Position numbers and translations under genes: made by a program. The notes beneath the pieces were generated by a model. That model was not told the DNA's origin and did no database searches. It worked only from the letters and a program-made list of their open reading frames with translations. DNA of 64,000 nucleotides from an uncultured Carboxylicivirga sp. (GTDB lineage Bacteria > Bacteroidota > Bacteroidia > Bacteroidales > Marinilabiliaceae): NCBI RefSeq assembly GCF_963674565.1, contig NZ_OY771430.1:558001-622000 (forward strand), written 5' to 3'. This document shows, piece after piece, positions 61,675 to 64,000 of this stretch (position 1 is the first letter of the stretch; every line of letters begins with the position of its first letter).

Positions 61675-63675
61675 TTAGTTCTTAGGTAGAAGAACTTTAA
61701 ACTCAGCTCCATTACCCGGTTGACTGTTAACTTCGATTTGTCCACCTAATTTATCTGTCAATGCCTTAACAATGGATAAACCCAGTCCGTTGGAACGCTC
61801 TCCGTCGGTTGGTCGGGCAGTAAGCTTTTGAAATAACTTAAACATTTTTTCCTGGTCCTGAGAACTAATTCCAGGCCCCTCATCCTTTACGATAAAGGCA
61901 ACCTTTGTTTTGTTTTCAATAACGGATACATCTATTCTTGTTTGTTTTTCAGAAAACTTAATGGCATTTGACATCAGATTGTTTAAAACCCGTGTTAAAA
62001 GAAAGGGGTCAGTCGTTAGCGTGTTGATAGTAGTATTTAAAGTTAAACTGGCCTTCTGCTGCTTATTCAACAGTTCTTTATCAAAAGTTCTCAGCCAGGC
62101 ATTCATATACTTCTCTAACTCAATTTCTTCCAGTCTTATTTTCGAATCACCCGATTCAATAGAATGGATATCAAGCAAGTCTTCAATCAGATACATGCCA
62201 TCCTGCACTACATTTTCGATGGTTTTCAGGTAATTATCCTGGTTATTATCCAGCGAACCTTCCATTTTTAGAAGATCAACATAGTTAATGATGGTGCTTA
62301 ATGGTGATTTAAGGTCATGAGCCACGACATGCATCAAACCATCTTTCTCTCTGTTTAAGTCAATAAGCTTATCATTGGTCGTTAGCAGTTCTTCGTTTAT
62401 CTCCTGCAATTCTTTGGTGCGCGTAGCTACTTCCTTCTCTAATTGCACATTCTGATTCTGAATTATTTTTTCGTTTTCCAGTGTTTTTTCAATTACTTTT
62501 TGCTGAGCTTCAAATTTCTCTTTTTCTATCTCAGCTCTTTCCCATCTGAATCGTCTGGAAAGCAGGAAGGAGAGAAGGAAAGCCTCAATGAGTGTGGCAT
62601 AGGCTACAAAGCTTAATCCTCCAATGTACTGAGGATATCCGGTATTAATATAGATTGCCTGTACAGCAACCAACAGGAAGTAGATAAAGTAAGCTATTGC
62701 AAAATAGTAGCCCATTTTGTTGCCCTTTCTGCCAACCAGAATACCAACCAAACTCATGGTGAAAAATGAGATCAGAGCATGAACTGTATTTACTTTAAGA
62801 ACGATTGGAAGGGGTAAAAAGAATTTTACTCCAACCCAGATGGCAAAATAAATAATAATGCCTGTTACGATTTTAAATACTCCGGGTACATATTTTCTGG
62901 CATCTAAAAAAACCAGGCAATAGGTGGTTTGAAATACGATACCAATTGCCGGGATGGTCGAATACAGAAATAGAAGGTTAACATTAGTAAGAAAATAAAC
63001 GATAAAGCCATCAATGACAGCTGCAGAATAGTTAATATAGATGATAACCAGTATAGCATAAAACAAAAAGAGTCTTCTTCGAAGTGATATAAATAAAAAG
63101 AAATTATAGAGGACAACAAAGATCATTAATCCCAGGTATATTCCATATCCCAGCACATTACTCGTTGATTTTTTATAAAACGACTGTTCGGTATATAAAT
63201 TCAAAGGAATTGGTTCCGAATTGGTTATAAGTCGAATATAACAATCGGCTTTGCCCGGAGGTAAGGTAAAAACCTGGTACGAACTGTGAAATGCTTTATT
63301 GTTGACAGGAATTTGATAACCTGCCTTTACTAACTCAGATATGCTGTCATTTAATATGTAGTACAAATTGGCAATTGGTAAACCCGCCTGTGCTAATTCA
63401 AGCACGGCATCATCATTTGTGTTGTTATTGATTACAAAATGGAGCCAGAAATGAGATTCGGTATATCCTAAGCTAAGAATAGTGTTGGTTGAAGGTTGAA
63501 ATTCAGTCTTTAAGGAATCTGATATTATTTGCTCAAAACTGATGGATTGAGAAGGGTCTTCCAATATCTCAACTTTATCACCAATAGATAAATGTTGGAT
63601 CGATCCATCCCAGACTATTTCCATCCCAAAGCTGGTAAATGGAATAAGAAGAAACAGTAAGAACAACTTCCTCAT
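61675..63675 (-). CDS. 7TM sensor histidine kinase (7TMR-DISM type)
   Basis: The 666-residue kinase has a signal peptide (LFLLFLLIPFTSFG), then a periplasmic 7TMR-DISMED2-like beta-domain to about residue 170 (SHFWLHFVINNNTNDDAVLE). Seven membrane helices follow at about 175-380, then a coiled coil (WERAEIEKEKFEAQQKVIEK). The HisKA helix has His453 in HVVAHDLKSPLSTI and the HATPase domain has the N box LMSNAIKFSE, then DEGPGIS and GLGLSIVKAL. It presumably phosphorylates a separate response regulator; none is in the window, so it is an orphan here. 7TMR-DISM domains often sense carbohydrates or other small ligands. Confidence 0.94.
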   Translation of the reverse strand: MRKLFLLFLLIPFTSFGMEIVWDGSIQHLSIGDKVEILEDPSQSISFEQIISDSLKTEFQPSTNTILSLGYTESHFWLHFVINNNTNDDAVLELAQAGLPIANLYYILNDSISELVKAGYQIPVNNKAFHSSYQVFTLPPGKADCYIRLITNSEPIPLNLYTEQSFYKKSTSNVLGYGIYLGLMIFVVLYNFFLFISLRRRLFLFYAILVIIYINYSAAVIDGFIVYFLTNVNLLFLYSTIPAIGIVFQTTYCLVFLDARKYVPGVFKIVTGIIIYFAIWVGVKFFLPLPIVLKVNTVHALISFFTMSLVGILVGRKGNKMGYYFAIAYFIYFLLVAVQAIYINTGYPQYIGGLSFVAYATLIEAFLLSFLLSRRFRWERAEIEKEKFEAQQKVIEKTLENEKIIQNQNVQLEKEVATRTKELQEINEELLTTNDKLIDLNREKDGLMHVVAHDLKSPLSTIINYVDLLKMEGSLDNNQDNYLKTIENVVQDGMYLIEDLLDIHSIESGDSKIRLEEIELEKYMNAWLRTFDKELLNKQQKASLTLNTTINTLTTDPFLLTRVLNNLMSNAIKFSEKQTRIDVSVIENKTKVAFIVKDEGPGISSQDQEKMFKLFQKLTARPTDGERSNGLGLSIVKALTDKLGGQIEVNSQPGNGAEFKVLLPKN

Positions 63676-64000
63676 GGTTGTTTCATTAGGTGTATTAAAC
63701 GCTAAAAAGAAGGGAGCTTAATCTAAAACATTATTAAGACCAACAGTAATGTAAATAATATTACATCGATGCTTAACCTCAATTTTATTTGGCTGTTTTT
63801 TATCCCTTACAGTTTGTATACCGTGTATACAAAAGTGTTTTAGCGTGCAAAACTTTGGTTTTGTGGATACAAAATAATTAGATCTTAAGTATTTTCCAAT
63901 TAAATGGGCTTACAAAATTATATTGTTAATAAAATGATTGGGTTTAAATCATCATTTGCAGAGTAATTTATTTTAATTAATACCTTTGAAGTAAGTACAA
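63676..64000. other. Non-coding end of the window
   Basis: No gene begins or ends here on the evidence available. The inverted repeat at 63813-63833 is the only structure noted; the rest is AT-rich. Confidence 0.6.
63813..63833. promoter_or_regulatory. Perfect 9-bp inverted repeat, operator-like
   Basis: TTTGTATAC and GTATACAAA (63813-63821 and 63825-63833) are perfect inverted copies around CGT. The GTATAC half-sites resemble operators of GntR/HutC-type regulators. It lies about 140 bases before the kinase start on the minus strand, and could equally serve a gene right of the window. Confidence 0.45.

Noticed and set aside
1..64000. tRNA or rRNA genes
   Set aside because: The intergenic gaps were scanned by eye for TPsiC-like and CCA-end patterns and none was convincing; a covariance search would be needed to exclude them.

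Overview
The window reads as a chromosomal segment of an AT-rich Bacteroidota bacterium. The support is direct: a SusC/SusD pair, many lipoprotein signal peptides, promoters of the TTTG / TAnnTTTG type, weak Shine-Dalgarno signals, and a stand-alone LytTR regulator. The mix of a beta-glucan utilisation locus, an SLC12-type permease and a LysM/receptor-fold protein would fit a marine, Marinilabiliales-like lineage, but that placement is inference.

Layout. 1-11.5 kb is a polysaccharide utilisation locus (PUL), cut at its left edge inside susC: SusC, SusD, a surface glycan-binding lipoprotein, a strong hairpin, then a GH5 enzyme with a CBM6-like module, two GH16 laminarinase-like lipoproteins and a GH3 beta-glucosidase. 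Together they would bind beta-1,3(-1,4/1,6)-glucan at the surface, cut it to oligosaccharides, import these through SusCD and finish to glucose. 11.7-14.7 kb holds an S9 prolyl-oligopeptidase-type peptidase. 14.7-18.4 kb is a minus-strand operon (SLC12-like permease, Cys-cluster protein, membrane protein). 18.7-26.3 kb has a LytTR regulator, M18 aminopeptidase, cold-shock protein, topoisomerase III and a LysM/receptor-fold protein. 26.3-28.9 kb has two tandem paralogues of a double beta-sandwich protein and a small exported protein whose promoter carries helically phased GTCAT repeats. 29.2-36.6 kb has a STAS-like protein, a thioesterase and a marR-controlled RND efflux operon. 36.9-43.1 kb holds assorted exported or membrane proteins, a second Cys-cluster protein, an RluA pseudouridine synthase and a MORN-repeat membrane protein.

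From 43.1 kb the character changes. A 1.2 kb non-coding stretch carries REP-like palindromes and a duplicated 60-bp repeat. It is followed by an HU-family gene, six tandem 22-bp palindromic repeats, and then the most interesting block: a Roc GTPase with leucine-rich repeats and a nuclease-like C-terminus, a stand-alone PD-(D/E)XK nuclease-like protein and a membrane-anchored coiled-coil protein (45.1-49.5 kb). 49.6-56.6 kb is a run of exported or membrane proteins of mostly unknown function, including a rhomboid protease and an exported DUF695-RraB-like protein. 56.8-60.7 kb is one very large STAND NTPase with a duplicated, unrecognised C-terminal module. The window ends with a lipocalin-like protein and a 7TM sensor histidine kinase.

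The Roc/nuclease/membrane block and the STAND gene have architectures reminiscent of signal-transducing NTPase defence systems. That function is a hypothesis from architecture only; nothing in the sequence proves it. All homology statements rest on reading motifs by eye, without database searches.
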